This document shows positions 1-8,559 of a DNA stretch of 64,000 bases, piece by piece. The number at the start of each line of letters is the position of its first letter. Position 1 is the first letter of the stretch. The notes below the pieces were generated by a model. It did not search any database. It worked only from the letters and a program-made list of their open reading frames with translations, and was not told the origin of the DNA. Source of the stretch: Verrucomicrobiota bacterium (GTDB lineage: Bacteria; Verrucomicrobiota; Verrucomicrobiia; Limisphaerales; JAEYXS01); assembly GCA_023431185.1 (NCBI GenBank), contig JAEYXS010000003.1:36744-100743 (forward strand). Reading direction: 5' to 3'. The position numbers were made by a program, and so were the translations under genes.

Positions 1-225
1 CACCAAGGAGTAAGCCAGCCGGTTATGCCAAATGCTGTAGATGGCCTGGTTGTTACTGCCGGGTTTCATAAGGCCGGAATTATCCTCCCAGCGGAAGCGG
101 GTGGTCGCCGCGACGAGTTGAGTCAGTCCGTAGATGAGACGTGCGGCCAACAAGCCGTGCCATTTCGGCTTTTGCGGCACGACTACACCGGAGGTGCGTG
201 GTGGGATGGGTTTCGATTGGCTCAT
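1..225 (-). CDS. Lysophospholipid acyltransferase family protein (DUF374-like), 3' part outside window
   Basis: Only the first 75 codons are inside the window, reading leftward from an ATG at 225. The visible end contains AIYSIWHNRLAYSL, which matches the IWHxR signature of the DUF374 branch of acyltransferases, where WH replaces the usual NH of the HxxxxD box. These enzymes are thought to transfer acyl groups onto lipid A or phospholipid precursors at the inner membrane. The start codon overlaps the ruvA stop as ATGA (222-225), so the gene is probably translationally coupled to ruvA. The catalytic Asp region lies beyond the edge, so the family call rests on the N-terminus only. Confidence 0.6.
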   Translation of the reverse strand, partial: MSQSKPIPPRTSGVVVPQKPKWHGLLAARLIYGLTQLVAATTRFRWEDNSGLMKPGSNNQAIYSIWHNRLAYSLV

Positions 226-830
226 CCACCACCTTTTTTCAACGCGGCGCGCACCAGTTTCTCGGTCGTAGCGGTCTCGCCCAAGACGGCAGCCGCAGCG
301 CGTACGGCGTCTTGCGCCTCGTTCAGTTTCATGCCCAGCGCCATGAGTGCCTGGATGGCATCGTTCAGCTTCACGTCTTCTGGCGACACGGCGCGGTTTG
401 CGCTGCTGGCTTCAAACGCGGCGGCTGCGCCCACCTTGTCCTTCAATTCCACCACGATGCGTTCCGCCGTCTTCTTGCCCACGCCGGAGATCTGCGAGAG
501 TGCCTTCACATCGCCATTCGCCACTGCGCCGCGAAAGGCCACGATGTTGATGCCGCTCAAAATGTTTAGCGCGATCTTCGGCCCGATGCCGCTCACCGTG
601 TTGATGAGCAGGCGGAACATGTCACGCTCCGCCAGGCTCATGAAGCCGTAGAGCACGTGGGCATCCTCGCGGATGGCGAGGTGCGTGAGGATGGTGACCT
701 CGTGACCGGGTTGCGGGAGCTTGTCGAAGGAGGATACCGGGATCAGCACTTCGTAACCCACGCCCTGCACCTCCACCACCGCATAGGTGGGTTGGGCTTC
801 AACCAGTTTGCCTTTGAGAAAAGCGATCAT
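222..830 (-). CDS. ruvA: Holliday junction branch migration protein RuvA
   Basis: 202 residues, the usual RuvA length. The N-terminal OB fold (about 1-63) begins MIAFLKGKLVEA. Two helix-hairpin-helix motifs follow: SGIGPKIALNIL near 80-92 and ISGVGKKTAERIVVEL near 112-128. A C-terminal domain (about 150-202) would contact RuvB. RuvA tetramers hold the four-way junction while RuvB drives branch migration. It lies 23 bp downstream of ruvC on the same strand and overlaps the next gene by 4 bp, so this is a recombination operon. ruvB is not in the window. Confidence 0.97.
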   Translation of the reverse strand: MIAFLKGKLVEAQPTYAVVEVQGVGYEVLIPVSSFDKLPQPGHEVTILTHLAIREDAHVLYGFMSLAERDMFRLLINTVSGIGPKIALNILSGINIVAFRGAVANGDVKALSQISGVGKKTAERIVVELKDKVGAAAAFEASSANRAVSPEDVKLNDAIQALMALGMKLNEAQDAVRAAAAVLGETATTEKLVRAALKKGGG

Positions 831-853
831 GTTTCAAAAAATCATTCAGCACA

Positions 854-1468
854 TCACACCCGCTTCGGCGGGGTCAGGGAAAATCCGGTCTGCGTCTGCG
901 CATAAGCCAGCGCGATGGCCAGCGCATCGGCAGCATCCGCATCGGGCGTTTCTTCCAGGTGCAACATCCGCTGCACCATCTTCGCCACCGCCAGTTTTTG
1001 CGCTGCACCGTAACCCACGATGGCCTGCTTCACCTTGCGCGGCGAGATCTCATAGATATCCAGCCCGGCTTCACCCACCACGCACAAGGCGGCTCCGCGT
1101 GCCTGTCCCATGATTAAGGCCGTCTGCAGATTCTGCGCGAAGAAGAGGCCCTCCACCGCGCACACCTCGGGCTTATGTGTTTGGATAACTTCGCGGATGC
1201 CCTGCGCGATCTTCGCCAGACAACGGGATTGTTCCCAGCCTGCCGGACATTTCAGGGTGCCATGCACCAATGTGCGCGGATACGGCTTGCCCAGTTCAAT
1301 CACGGCGAAGCCCGTTCCCCGCAGCGAGGGGTCGATGCCCAGCAGCCGCTTGTGTGTGGACAAGGGCGCGGCATTCACCCCGCCACCCACCTCCACCGGC
1401 ACAGGCTTGCGCTTGCCGGAGGTGACCCGCGCTTCCAGGTCCGCGAACTGTTTTGGGGAGATGCCCAC
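854..1468 (-). CDS. ruvC: Holliday junction resolvase RuvC
   Basis: 204 residues with all four catalytic acids of the RNase H-like fold: D46 in LLGIDPSLRGTGF, E106 in AVEGLFF, and D178 and D181 in DADAADALAIA. It cuts junctions bound by RuvAB. The first codon is GTG. About 38 residues precede the first conserved strand, compared with only a few in typical RuvC, so either the N-terminus is extended or translation begins at an internal GTG near 1378 (codon 31). No ATG lies between 1468 and the catalytic core. Confidence 0.95.
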   Translation of the reverse strand: MGISPKQFADLEARVTSGKRKPVPVEVGGGVNAAPLSTHKRLLGIDPSLRGTGFAVIELGKPYPRTLVHGTLKCPAGWEQSRCLAKIAQGIREVIQTHKPEVCAVEGLFFAQNLQTALIMGQARGAALCVVGEAGLDIYEISPRKVKQAIVGYGAAQKLAVAKMVQRMLHLEETPDADAADALAIALAYAQTQTGFSLTPPKRV

Positions 1469-1657
1469 GGCGCGGATAATGCCAAAGGCCCCGTTCGCCT
1501 GTCACGCTTTCCATCACGGGCGATGCTCTCCGCGAGCAGTGGCGGATGGCCCCAGTACGGGCAAGCGTCCCGCCTAACTTTGCTAAATGTATCCCTTAGC
1601 CCGCTCACGTAGCCCGCTGGATGGCTTTTTGATCCTCGGATTTGACACCCTGTCCCC

Positions 1658-2185
1658 ATGCGAATCGACAGCCGCAATCGACCGGTCGGAGACGAGACAA
1701 ACAAGATCATCTGCACCCCTTCCCCGCTGGGCATGATTGTCCTGTATGACCGGCCTGTGGTTTTTGAGCGCGCACGGCAATTGCTCGCTGGTCTTTCCCG
1801 TACTCTGGTCGCCAGCCGGCCCCTCCAGTTGGAAGCTTGGCAATTTGACCGTCTGCAGGAGGAAGCCCCGGTCAGCCGACTGCGCAAGGCCATGCGGAAC
1901 TCCGAGATGATTGTGGTGGCGGCCAGTGCTTCCCGGCCTTTGCCTGAGTTGGTGGAGATTGAGATCCGGCTCTGGCTGGAACTGACGAAAAGCAGCAGCC
2001 GCGCCCTGCTCGCCTTTCTGGAAGGGGCCTCACCAGAAGCCCGCCGTCCCGGATTGCCCTTTGACCGGCTGCAAACCGTGGCCAGTGCGCATGAGGCCGA
2101 CTTTTTTGTTCACATCGGTGACCCGGCTCCGCATGCTGCCTGGCCCTGTTTGCCCCTAGATAATGAAGCCGGGCTTCAACACTGA
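1658..2185 (+). CDS. Hypothetical protein, about 175 aa
   Basis: Not recognised at family level. The core (about 25-150) alternates hydrophobic strands and helices: GMIVLYDRPVVFERA, a stretch predicting interaction of LQLEAWQFDRLQ, then MIVVAASASRPLPELVEIEIRLWL. This looks like a small Rossmann- or flavodoxin-like fold without a signal peptide or membrane segment. There is no recognisable catalytic motif. It is the only plus-strand gene in the first 3.6 kb and is convergent with the gene ending at 2216. The codon use and GC content are like the neighbours, which supports a real gene. Confidence 0.6.
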   Translation: MRIDSRNRPVGDETNKIICTPSPLGMIVLYDRPVVFERARQLLAGLSRTLVASRPLQLEAWQFDRLQEEAPVSRLRKAMRNSEMIVVAASASRPLPELVEIEIRLWLELTKSSSRALLAFLEGASPEARRPGLPFDRLQTVASAHEADFFVHIGDPAPHAAWPCLPLDNEAGLQH

Positions 2186-2215
2186 ACCGGTCTGGCCCGG
2201 CTGACCAGGCCAGGC

Positions 2216-2629
2216 TCAATGCCGTGGGACAGTTTCCTTGATGCTCTCCAGACCCGTAGCCAAGCCATTGGTCAACTGCCGGTAGCGCACATCAAAGGTG
2301 CCGTCGAAATTGGCATCCTTAAGGATGATGAATTCACCGGGCACCTTCCCCGGCCGCTTTTCCTGGTCAATGTAGCCATCGCCATTCTCATCCAGCCGCA
2401 CCACGCCATCGCGCTCCCAGATCTTCTGGCGCGCCTGCTTGCTGGTCAGGTCCCACCGCCGCCAGTGTTCCCAAGCCAGCAGGAGTACGATGACCGTCGC
2501 GATCACCATGGCCCAGCGTTGCCATTCCTCGCGTTGCCGCCACCATTTCTGGATGGCCTGCACCATCAGGCGCCCACGGGCAGTTTCAGGAGTGGACGAA
2601 GTCACAACATCAATCAAAGGCCGCCACAT
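2216..2629 (-). CDS. Single-pass membrane protein with EF-hand-like loop
   Basis: 137 residues from the first ATG, which overlaps the end of the radical SAM gene by 20 bp. An internal ATG at 2566 (MVQAIQKWW) is also possible. A membrane segment (WAMVIATVIVLLLAW) follows a Trp- and Arg-rich juxtamembrane stretch. The C-terminal part contains VRLDENGDGYID, a canonical calcium-binding loop, and a second degenerate loop, DANFDGTFDVRY. Dockerin- or EF-hand-like repeats of this kind are common in exported PVC proteins. The function is unknown; the topology suggests an exposed Ca-binding domain anchored in the membrane. Confidence 0.65.
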   Translation of the reverse strand: MWRPLIDVVTSSTPETARGRLMVQAIQKWWRQREEWQRWAMVIATVIVLLLAWEHWRRWDLTSKQARQKIWERDGVVRLDENGDGYIDQEKRPGKVPGEFIILKDANFDGTFDVRYRQLTNGLATGLESIKETVPRH

Positions 2630-3488
2630 TCAAACCCGTCTGCGCCCGGATGCTGGCCGCCAGCAGATCGAGTTCTTCGGACGTGAGACGGCTGGCATAG
2701 CTTTCGGTCGTGGGCCTCGCCAGTGTGTAAGCATGCACCTCGCGGACCTGTCCACCTGCAGCGAGGATGTCTTTCAGCCGCGCACAATAAGCCGCGAGTT
2801 CGGCCTCGGGTATCAGGGCGCCGTGCAATTTTAAAAACAGGCTCTGGATCACCACTGGCCGCACCTGCGCGGTCGCCGTGATGTTCTTGAGGATGCGTTC
2901 GAAGAAGATGTGCGAGCGGTTCACCTGCTGGTAATAGGCTTCCGTCCCGGCATCCAGCTTGGCCCAGACTTCGCCGTTGTGCCCGTCCATGATGTCCAGC
3001 CCGGCTTTCACATCGGTCTTGTCCAGCCCGGCCGCATCCGTGATGAGCACGATCTTGGTGCGCTCCAGTCCTTCGGCCTTTTTCACCTCGGCCACGGCAG
3101 CGACGCATTCGGAGAAGTTCGCGATCATGGTCGGCTCACCGTCCCCGCTGAAGGCGATGTCTTTGATGTCACGCGTGAGCCACGGCACTTCATCGAACTT
3201 CGGCTCCTTGGCCAGTCCGCCGTCCTTGGCGAAGCGGATCATCGCCACCAACTCGTCCTTCATCTGTTCCAGGTCCACCCGCGAGACGAGCCCGGGCACG
3301 CGCCGGTCCACCTCGCAATAGACGCAGTCGAAATTGCAGACCTTGTCCGGATTCAGGTTGATGCCGATGGAGAGGCCCCGGGAACGGCGAGAGATGACCG
3401 GATAGACAAAGGTGAAATCCGCGAAATGCCGTGAGTGATCTTGCACGGCAGCCCACGAACTCCGGATATGAATCGGCGCTTCAGCCAC
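2610..3488 (-). CDS. Radical SAM protein, COG0731-like
   Basis: 292 residues. The radical SAM cluster motif is CNFDCVYC with cysteines at 51, 55 and 58, preceded by INLNPDKV and followed by EVDRR, an arrangement typical of the COG0731 group related to TYW1. The GEPT motif is present (FSGDGEPTM), and the C-terminus carries HAYTLARPTTESYA, also typical of this group. It should bind a 4Fe-4S cluster and cleave S-adenosylmethionine; the substrate is unknown. It is cytoplasmic and overlaps the downstream membrane protein gene. Confidence 0.85.
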   Translation of the reverse strand: MAEAPIHIRSSWAAVQDHSRHFADFTFVYPVISRRSRGLSIGINLNPDKVCNFDCVYCEVDRRVPGLVSRVDLEQMKDELVAMIRFAKDGGLAKEPKFDEVPWLTRDIKDIAFSGDGEPTMIANFSECVAAVAEVKKAEGLERTKIVLITDAAGLDKTDVKAGLDIMDGHNGEVWAKLDAGTEAYYQQVNRSHIFFERILKNITATAQVRPVVIQSLFLKLHGALIPEAELAAYCARLKDILAAGGQVREVHAYTLARPTTESYASRLTSEELDLLAASIRAQTGLNVAAFD

Positions 3489-3609
3489 GGCGGCAGTGTA
3501 GTGGGTGGCGGCAGCGAGCGCAATGTACCTGCTTTGTGCCAGAAAACGAAACCTTCGCAGAACCGCGCTTGCCCTGAATAAAACTGTGCGGTTGGATAGT
3601 CTCTATCCT

Positions 3610-4962
3610 ATGCGTTTACGATTTCTAACTGCCCTGCTGCTGGCCGCGTTCACTTTTGCATCCAACTGCCACGCGGCCCCGGCCAAAGACCAGCACGTCA
3701 TCGTCATCAGCGTGGACGGGTTTCCGCATTGGATGTGGCAGGATTCCAAGCTGGCCATGCCCGCTCTGCGCAAACTGGCCGTCGAAGGCGTCAGCGCGCC
3801 GATGAAAGTCTCCAACCCCTCCGTCACTTGGATCAATCATACCACCCTCGTCACTGGTGTGGAACCCGCCAAGCACGGCGTGATGTATAACGGCCTGCTG
3901 ACCTTTCCCGCCAATGCCCAGCCGCCCAAGATCGAGCAATGGCGCGACAAGGGCGAGATCGTCCGCGTGCCCACCATCTATGATTTCGCCTTCAATGCCG
4001 GGATCACCACCGCGCATGTGGATTGGATTCCCACGACCAATTCCGGCACGTTCACTTGGGAATTTCCCGAAGTGCCCAACCCGCAGGGCAAAGTGGAACA
4101 GGAGATGGTGAAGGCCGGGCTCATCACGGAAGAGGAACTGAAAGTTTTCAACAAATCCAATCCCACCTGGCGCGACCTCATGTGGACGCGGGCCGCCGTG
4201 CATATCCTGGAGAAACACAAACCGAACCTCCTCTACTTCCATCTGCTCAATACGGACGCAAACAATCACAAGTTCGGTCCTGGCTCCTGGGCCAGCCACA
4301 CGGCGTACGCTTATGCGGACAGTTGCATCCAGCAACTGCTCGACGCGCTGGACCGCGCCAAACTGCGCGATAAGACCACCATCCTCATCGTCACCGACCA
4401 CGGCTTTAAGACGGCGCAGAAGCTCATCCGTCCGAACGTGGTGCTGCGCCAGAGCGGCCTCATCCAGGCCGCCGGTCCCAGCATCAAGAGCTGCGATGGC
4501 TACGTGATGGCCTCGGGCGGAATCGCCCTGTTCTACGCGGTGAATACCGCGAACAAGTCCGAGACGATCGCCAAGGCCAAACCTTTGCTGGCTGGCTTGG
4601 AAGGCGTCGCCGAACTCGTGGAACCGAAAGATTATGCCAAGTACGGCATCGCCACTCCGGAAGCGAATAACCAATCACCCCATCTCCTCCTCTTCGCGAA
4701 ATCGGGTTATGCCTTCAACGCCTCCCACGTCCTCGATACGCCCATCACCGAAGTGACCTCGGACGCCTATCCCGGCCATCACGGCTATCTCAATACCGAT
4801 CCGCAACTGGACGGCGTATTCATCATCTCTGGTGCGGCCGTCAAACGTGGTGCGAAGCTGGAGAAGATCGCGAACCTGGATGTGGCCCCCACGGTGGCAG
4901 AAATACTGGGCATCAAGCTGCCCAACGTGGATGGCCGCGTGCTGAAAGAAGTGTTGAAATAG
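3610..4962 (+). CDS. Secreted alkaline phosphatase-superfamily protein, nucleotide pyrophosphatase/phosphodiesterase type
   Basis: The start at 3610 gives a clean signal peptide (MRLRFLTALLLAAFTFASNCHA); an upstream in-frame ATG at 3505 would bury it. Metal-site residues follow the NPP pattern: VISVDGF (D36), the nucleophile region PSVTWINHTTLVTG (T73, N76), NTDANNH, IVTDHGF and PGHHGYL. These enzymes hydrolyse phosphodiester or pyrophosphate bonds in the periplasm or outside the cell. About 450 residues, normal for the family. The gene stands alone, convergent with lemA. The substrate cannot be inferred from sequence. Confidence 0.88.
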   Translation: MRLRFLTALLLAAFTFASNCHAAPAKDQHVIVISVDGFPHWMWQDSKLAMPALRKLAVEGVSAPMKVSNPSVTWINHTTLVTGVEPAKHGVMYNGLLTFPANAQPPKIEQWRDKGEIVRVPTIYDFAFNAGITTAHVDWIPTTNSGTFTWEFPEVPNPQGKVEQEMVKAGLITEEELKVFNKSNPTWRDLMWTRAAVHILEKHKPNLLYFHLLNTDANNHKFGPGSWASHTAYAYADSCIQQLLDALDRAKLRDKTTILIVTDHGFKTAQKLIRPNVVLRQSGLIQAAGPSIKSCDGYVMASGGIALFYAVNTANKSETIAKAKPLLAGLEGVAELVEPKDYAKYGIATPEANNQSPHLLLFAKSGYAFNASHVLDTPITEVTSDAYPGHHGYLNTDPQLDGVFIISGAAVKRGAKLEKIANLDVAPTVAEILGIKLPNVDGRVLKEVLK

Positions 4963-4979
4963 TCCCTGGCGCGGACACA

Positions 4980-5531
4980 TCAGAACTGCGCCGAAGGCAC
5001 CTGGTCTCGCAACGCTGAATCCACATTGAAATAGTCCATCGGTGTGAAATTGAACGCACTAGCGATGAGGCTGCTGGGGAACATCTCACACTTGTTCCGG
5101 TAGTCCCGCACATTCCCGTTGTAGAAACGCCGGGCCGCTTGGATGCGGTCCTCGGTATTGATCAGCTCCTGCTGCAATTTGAGGAAATTCTGGTCCACCT
5201 TCAGTTGTGGATAATTCTCCACCACCGCCAGCAGGCGCTGCAGTCCGCCCACCAGTTCTTTTTCATCTTCTTGCCGGTGAGCTTGCCCGCCAGATGCACA
5301 GCGGTTGCGCAGTTCGATCACCTTCTCCAGCACTTCTTTCTCATGCGCGGCATAGCCTTTGACGGTGGCGACCAGATTGGGGATGAGATCATAGCGCCGG
5401 TTCAGTTCCGTATCGATGTTCGCCCAAGCATCCCGGATGTGATTGCGCAAGGCGACGAGACCGTTGTATTGCACGACCACATACAGCAGCGGCAACAGGA
5501 CAATGGCGGCGAGAATGATTAGGGCAGGCAT
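4980..5531 (-). CDS. LemA family protein
   Basis: 183 residues from the ATG at 5531. One N-terminal membrane segment (ALIILAAIVLLPLLYVVVQYNGLV) is followed by the LemA helical domain with RNHIRDAWANIDTELNRRYDLIPNL split across its first helix, KGYAAHEKEVLEKV, and RRFYNGNVRDYRN near the end. LemA proteins are cytoplasmic-membrane helical bundles of unclear function. An upstream extension to 5714 exists but overlaps the preceding gene. The start lies 2 bp after the stop of the membrane protein at 5534-6205, so the two are co-transcribed. Confidence 0.92.
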   Translation of the reverse strand: MPALIILAAIVLLPLLYVVVQYNGLVALRNHIRDAWANIDTELNRRYDLIPNLVATVKGYAAHEKEVLEKVIELRNRCASGGQAHRQEDEKELVGGLQRLLAVVENYPQLKVDQNFLKLQQELINTEDRIQAARRFYNGNVRDYRNKCEMFPSSLIASAFNFTPMDYFNVDSALRDQVPSAQF

Positions 5532-5533
5532 AG

Positions 5534-6205
5534 TCAGCGGTTGGCAAAGAGGTATTCGGGTAGCAAAGAACGCAGCATCAGGAGACGTTGCAAGTTGCCA
5601 GGCACTTGTTCCGGCTCGAGGCATCGTGAGAATGCCAGGGCCAGCACCGGGCCTTCGATCTCCACGACCAGGTCGGGATTGGCGAGCAGGTACTCCATCG
5701 TCCGCGCATGACACACATCATACGCAAATTTCTTGTCCGCTGACCGCACGCAGAACTGCCGCGAGAATTCGTGCGATTCGAAATCGATATCATCGTAGCC
5801 GAACGTCTGCGCGATCTTGGACAGAAAGCCCTCGGGACCGATGGTCAGCTCCGAGAACTGCCGTCCCATCATGAGCATAAAGAAAGAGAAGTGGTGATGA
5901 TGCGTCCGGCGGTTGCCTTTGTTGTCGCGGGAATAGGTTTCGTAATGGTAATCGAAGATCTTCACCGTATGCCCCTGATATTCCCCGGAGAGAACGTTGT
6001 ACGCATACCGGTTGGAGCCCTGCGCCAGCTTGTTGAGAAAGGAGAACTGGTCCGCAATCCCGTGATCGCGCTCCGCCGAAAAGCGCAAGCCCAGTTGCGC
6101 GGCCAACTGTTCAAAGGCCTCGCGCCGTTTCTTCGCGGCGATGCCGCTCAGGATGGCGGCTCCGATGACAAAACCGATGACGAGAACGACGAAAAGTATT
6201 TCCAT
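5534..6205 (-). CDS. Membrane-anchored protein paired with LemA, possibly DUF3137-like
   Basis: 223 residues. An N-terminal membrane segment (LFVVLVIGFVIGAAILSGI) is followed by KKRREAFEQLAAQLGLRF and a soluble domain. Features resembling DUF3137-type proteins are a basic N-terminal helix, a short beta-rich core with HTVKIFDYHYET, and a His-rich turn (THHHHFSF). It is immediately upstream of lemA with a 2 bp gap, and DUF3137-type proteins often sit beside LemA. The function is unknown. The family assignment is tentative; the partnership with LemA is the firmer point. Confidence 0.6.
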   Translation of the reverse strand: MEILFVVLVIGFVIGAAILSGIAAKKRREAFEQLAAQLGLRFSAERDHGIADQFSFLNKLAQGSNRYAYNVLSGEYQGHTVKIFDYHYETYSRDNKGNRRTHHHHFSFFMLMMGRQFSELTIGPEGFLSKIAQTFGYDDIDFESHEFSRQFCVRSADKKFAYDVCHARTMEYLLANPDLVVEIEGPVLALAFSRCLEPEQVPGNLQRLLMLRSLLPEYLFANR

Positions 6206-6336
6206 GATTCCTTATTTTGACAGGGAAAGCTCACCATGCGGCGGCAAGGGAGGCGAGTAGAATATGCCCCGACATTTGTAGTGATTGCCTGAAGGGACAG
6301 ATGACAAGTGACGTCGAATGCGGTAAACCAGTTCCC

Positions 6337-7725
6337 ATGCATGCCCCACTCATCCTGCTGCTCGCCCTGCTAAGTCTTTCACTCACAGGTTTGAGCCAGT
6401 CTCCGGCGAAGCCCGCTGAACCACTGACTTGGAAAGCCGGTGTCGCCACCGCCGTCATCACGCCGGGCTCGAACATGTACATGGCGGGCTATGCCTCGCG
6501 GAACAAGCCCTCCGAGGGCAAGGCGCAGGATCTCTTCGCCAAGGCCCTGGCCATCGAGGATGCGGGCGGTTACCGCCTGGTGTTCGTGACGATAGACCTC
6601 ATCGGCATCCCGCGCACGATGCGCAAGAGCCTGGAGACCCGCGTGGCCTCCGCGTACCAGCTCAAGCCGGAGCAATTGCTCCTGAACGCCTCGCACACGC
6701 ATTGCGGACCGGAGTTCCGCGTAGGCCGCGCTCCGGCGGATGAAGGCGAGTTCAATCCCAGCAAACAGGGTGAGCAGTATGGAAAAGAGCTGGAGAACAA
6801 GGTGTTTTCGCTTATCGGTGAAGCCTTGAAACAGCTCGCCCCTGCCAGGCTGGCCTATACGCGGGCGCGTTGCGGCTTCGCTATGAACCGCCGTCTCCCC
6901 TTGCCGAACGGGGATTATCGCAATGCCCCGTATCCTGATGGCCCGGTGGACCACGATGTGCCCGTGCTGCGCGTGGACGGTGCGGATGGCAAGCTGCGCG
7001 CCGTGCTCTTCGGCTATGCGTGCCACAATACCACGCTTAGCTTCTACCAGTTCTGCGGGGATTACGCGGGCTTCGCCCAGGAGTATCTGCAGGCGGACAA
7101 TCCGGGCGTGACCGCTCTGTTCATGACCGGTTGCGGCGGGGATCAGAATCCTTATCCGCGCGGTACCCTTGATCTCGCCCAGAAGCATGGCCGGTCGCTG
7201 GCTACTTCGGTGGAAGCCGCACTCTTCGCCACTGCCAGACCGCTCACCGGTTCATTGCGCGCGGCATACAGTGAGATCACGCTGAATTACGCCCCGCCGC
7301 CTTCCCGCGAGGAATTCGCCGCCCGCCTGAAGTCCAAGGACAAGTTTGAATCCACCCATGCCCAGCGCATGCTGGAGAAACTGGACAAGGGCGAGGTGCT
7401 GCCCAAGACGTACTCCTACCCCGTGCACGTGGTGCAGCTCGGTCACGAACTGAAGCTAATCGCGCTCGGTGGCGAGGTGGTGGTGGATTATTCCCTGCGC
7501 TTCAAGCGCGAGTTCGGCGGCTCCGGTTCCGTCTGGGTCGCGGGCTATTCCAATGATGTCATGGCCTATATCCCCAGCGAACGCATCTTGAAAGAGGGCG
7601 GTTACGAGGGCGGCGGGGCGATGCGCTTCAGCAGCGTCCATCCCGGACCTTGGGCCAGCGGGCTGGAGGAGCAGATCGCGAACAAGGTGAAGGAACTTGA
7701 CCGCGCCGTGCGGCCAAACCGCTGA
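6337..7725 (+). CDS. Secreted neutral/alkaline ceramidase-like hydrolase
   Basis: The start at 6337 gives a signal peptide (MHAPLILLLALLSLSLTG); an in-frame ATG at 6217 adds 40 unlikely residues. The mature protein begins with WKAGVATAVITPGSN, the usual opening of this family, then MAGYASR, and carries LLNASHTHCGPE, the conserved His-containing segment of neutral ceramidases. FGYACHNTT and FMTGCGGDQNPYPRG are also typical. Many PVC bacteria encode multiple copies of such proteins, often annotated neutral/alkaline non-lysosomal ceramidase. The true substrate may be another amide. It is a single gene with about 110 bp before the lut-like operon. Confidence 0.85.
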   Translation: MHAPLILLLALLSLSLTGLSQSPAKPAEPLTWKAGVATAVITPGSNMYMAGYASRNKPSEGKAQDLFAKALAIEDAGGYRLVFVTIDLIGIPRTMRKSLETRVASAYQLKPEQLLLNASHTHCGPEFRVGRAPADEGEFNPSKQGEQYGKELENKVFSLIGEALKQLAPARLAYTRARCGFAMNRRLPLPNGDYRNAPYPDGPVDHDVPVLRVDGADGKLRAVLFGYACHNTTLSFYQFCGDYAGFAQEYLQADNPGVTALFMTGCGGDQNPYPRGTLDLAQKHGRSLATSVEAALFATARPLTGSLRAAYSEITLNYAPPPSREEFAARLKSKDKFESTHAQRMLEKLDKGEVLPKTYSYPVHVVQLGHELKLIALGGEVVVDYSLRFKREFGGSGSVWVAGYSNDVMAYIPSERILKEGGYEGGGAMRFSSVHPGPWASGLEEQIANKVKELDRAVRPNR

Positions 7726-7760
7726 CCGGCGGTCATTTCAGGCGGGCACTTCGACTTTCG

Positions 7761-7775
7761 TTATGACTGTCATAA
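7761..7775. promoter_or_regulatory. Candidate operator: perfect 7-1-7 palindrome upstream of lut-like operon
   Basis: TTATGAC-T-GTCATAA is a perfect inverted repeat with one central base, ending 63 bp before the ATG of the lutA-like gene. It lies in the only intergenic space before the four-gene operon. Short palindromes of this form are typical GntR-family sites, and lut/lld operons are commonly controlled by GntR regulators. No regulator gene is adjacent, so the link is positional only. Confidence 0.4.
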
Positions 7776-7838
7776 GCGATGTCAGGCATCCCCGCAGTTG
7801 ACCCGCCCCATTTCCCAGCCCATTCTTAGCCCGTTTCT

Positions 7839-8555
7839 ATGACTGTGACTTTGTTTGTGCCTTGCTTCGTCGATGCGTTGTTCCCGCAGGTCGGGATCAA
7901 CATGGTCCGTATCCTCGAGAAGCTCGGGCACCGTGTCGAATGCCCGGAGGAGATTGCCTGCTGCGGCCAGCCCGCCTTCAACTCCGGCTACTGGGATGAG
8001 GCCCGTTGTGTGGCCGAACCGGTCCTCAAGCGCCTGAAAGACTCCGAGGCCGTGGTCATCGCCTCCGGTTCCTGCGGCGCGATGTTGAAGGTCTTTTATC
8101 CCCAACTCTTCGAGAACAAACCGGAAGCCGCCGCCGCGAATGCCCTGGCCCCCAAAGTGTGGGAGTTCTCCGATTTCCTCGTGAAAAAGCTCGGCGTGAC
8201 CGATCTCGGCGCGAAGTTCCCCGCGAAAGTCACCTTCCACGATGGTTGCCATGGCCTGCGCGAACTGGGCATCAAATCCTCCCCCCGCAAGCTCTTGGAA
8301 AAAGTCCAGGGCCTCGAACTCGTCGAGATGCAGGATGCGGAAACGTGCTGTGGTTTCGGTGGCACCTTTTCCGCCAAGTTCCCCATGATCTCCACGGCGA
8401 TGGGTGAAGTGAAATGCGCCAGTGCCAAGGATACCGGCGCGGATTACATAGTCTCCAACGACTCAAGCTGTCTCATGCATGTGCAAGGGCTCTTGAGCCG
8501 GGAAGGCCACAAGCTCAAGACCATCCATCTCGCGGAGATCCTCGGCAACCACTAG
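7839..8555 (+). CDS. lutA: LutA-like (Fe-S)-binding protein, L-lactate oxidation complex
   Basis: 238 residues with two tandem cysteine-rich CCG domains. The first carries FVPCFVDAL, then CCGQPAFNSG and GSCGAMLK; the second carries HDGCHGLRELG and CCGFGGTFS. This arrangement is that of LutA/YkgE, which with LutB and LutC oxidises L-lactate to pyruvate at the membrane. It is the first gene of a four-gene run; an unrelated methyltransferase separates it from lutB. The CCG domains are also found in heterodisulfide reductases and glycolate oxidase subunits, but the neighbours support Lut. Confidence 0.9.
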   Translation: MTVTLFVPCFVDALFPQVGINMVRILEKLGHRVECPEEIACCGQPAFNSGYWDEARCVAEPVLKRLKDSEAVVIASGSCGAMLKVFYPQLFENKPEAAAANALAPKVWEFSDFLVKKLGVTDLGAKFPAKVTFHDGCHGLRELGIKSSPRKLLEKVQGLELVEMQDAETCCGFGGTFSAKFPMISTAMGEVKCASAKDTGADYIVSNDSSCLMHVQGLLSREGHKLKTIHLAEILGNH

Positions 8556-8559
8556 TCTT

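Noticed and set aside
3505..3609. Upstream in-frame ATG for the phosphodiesterase-like gene
   Set aside because: It would put 35 residues before a clear signal peptide; the start at 3610 is consistent with export.
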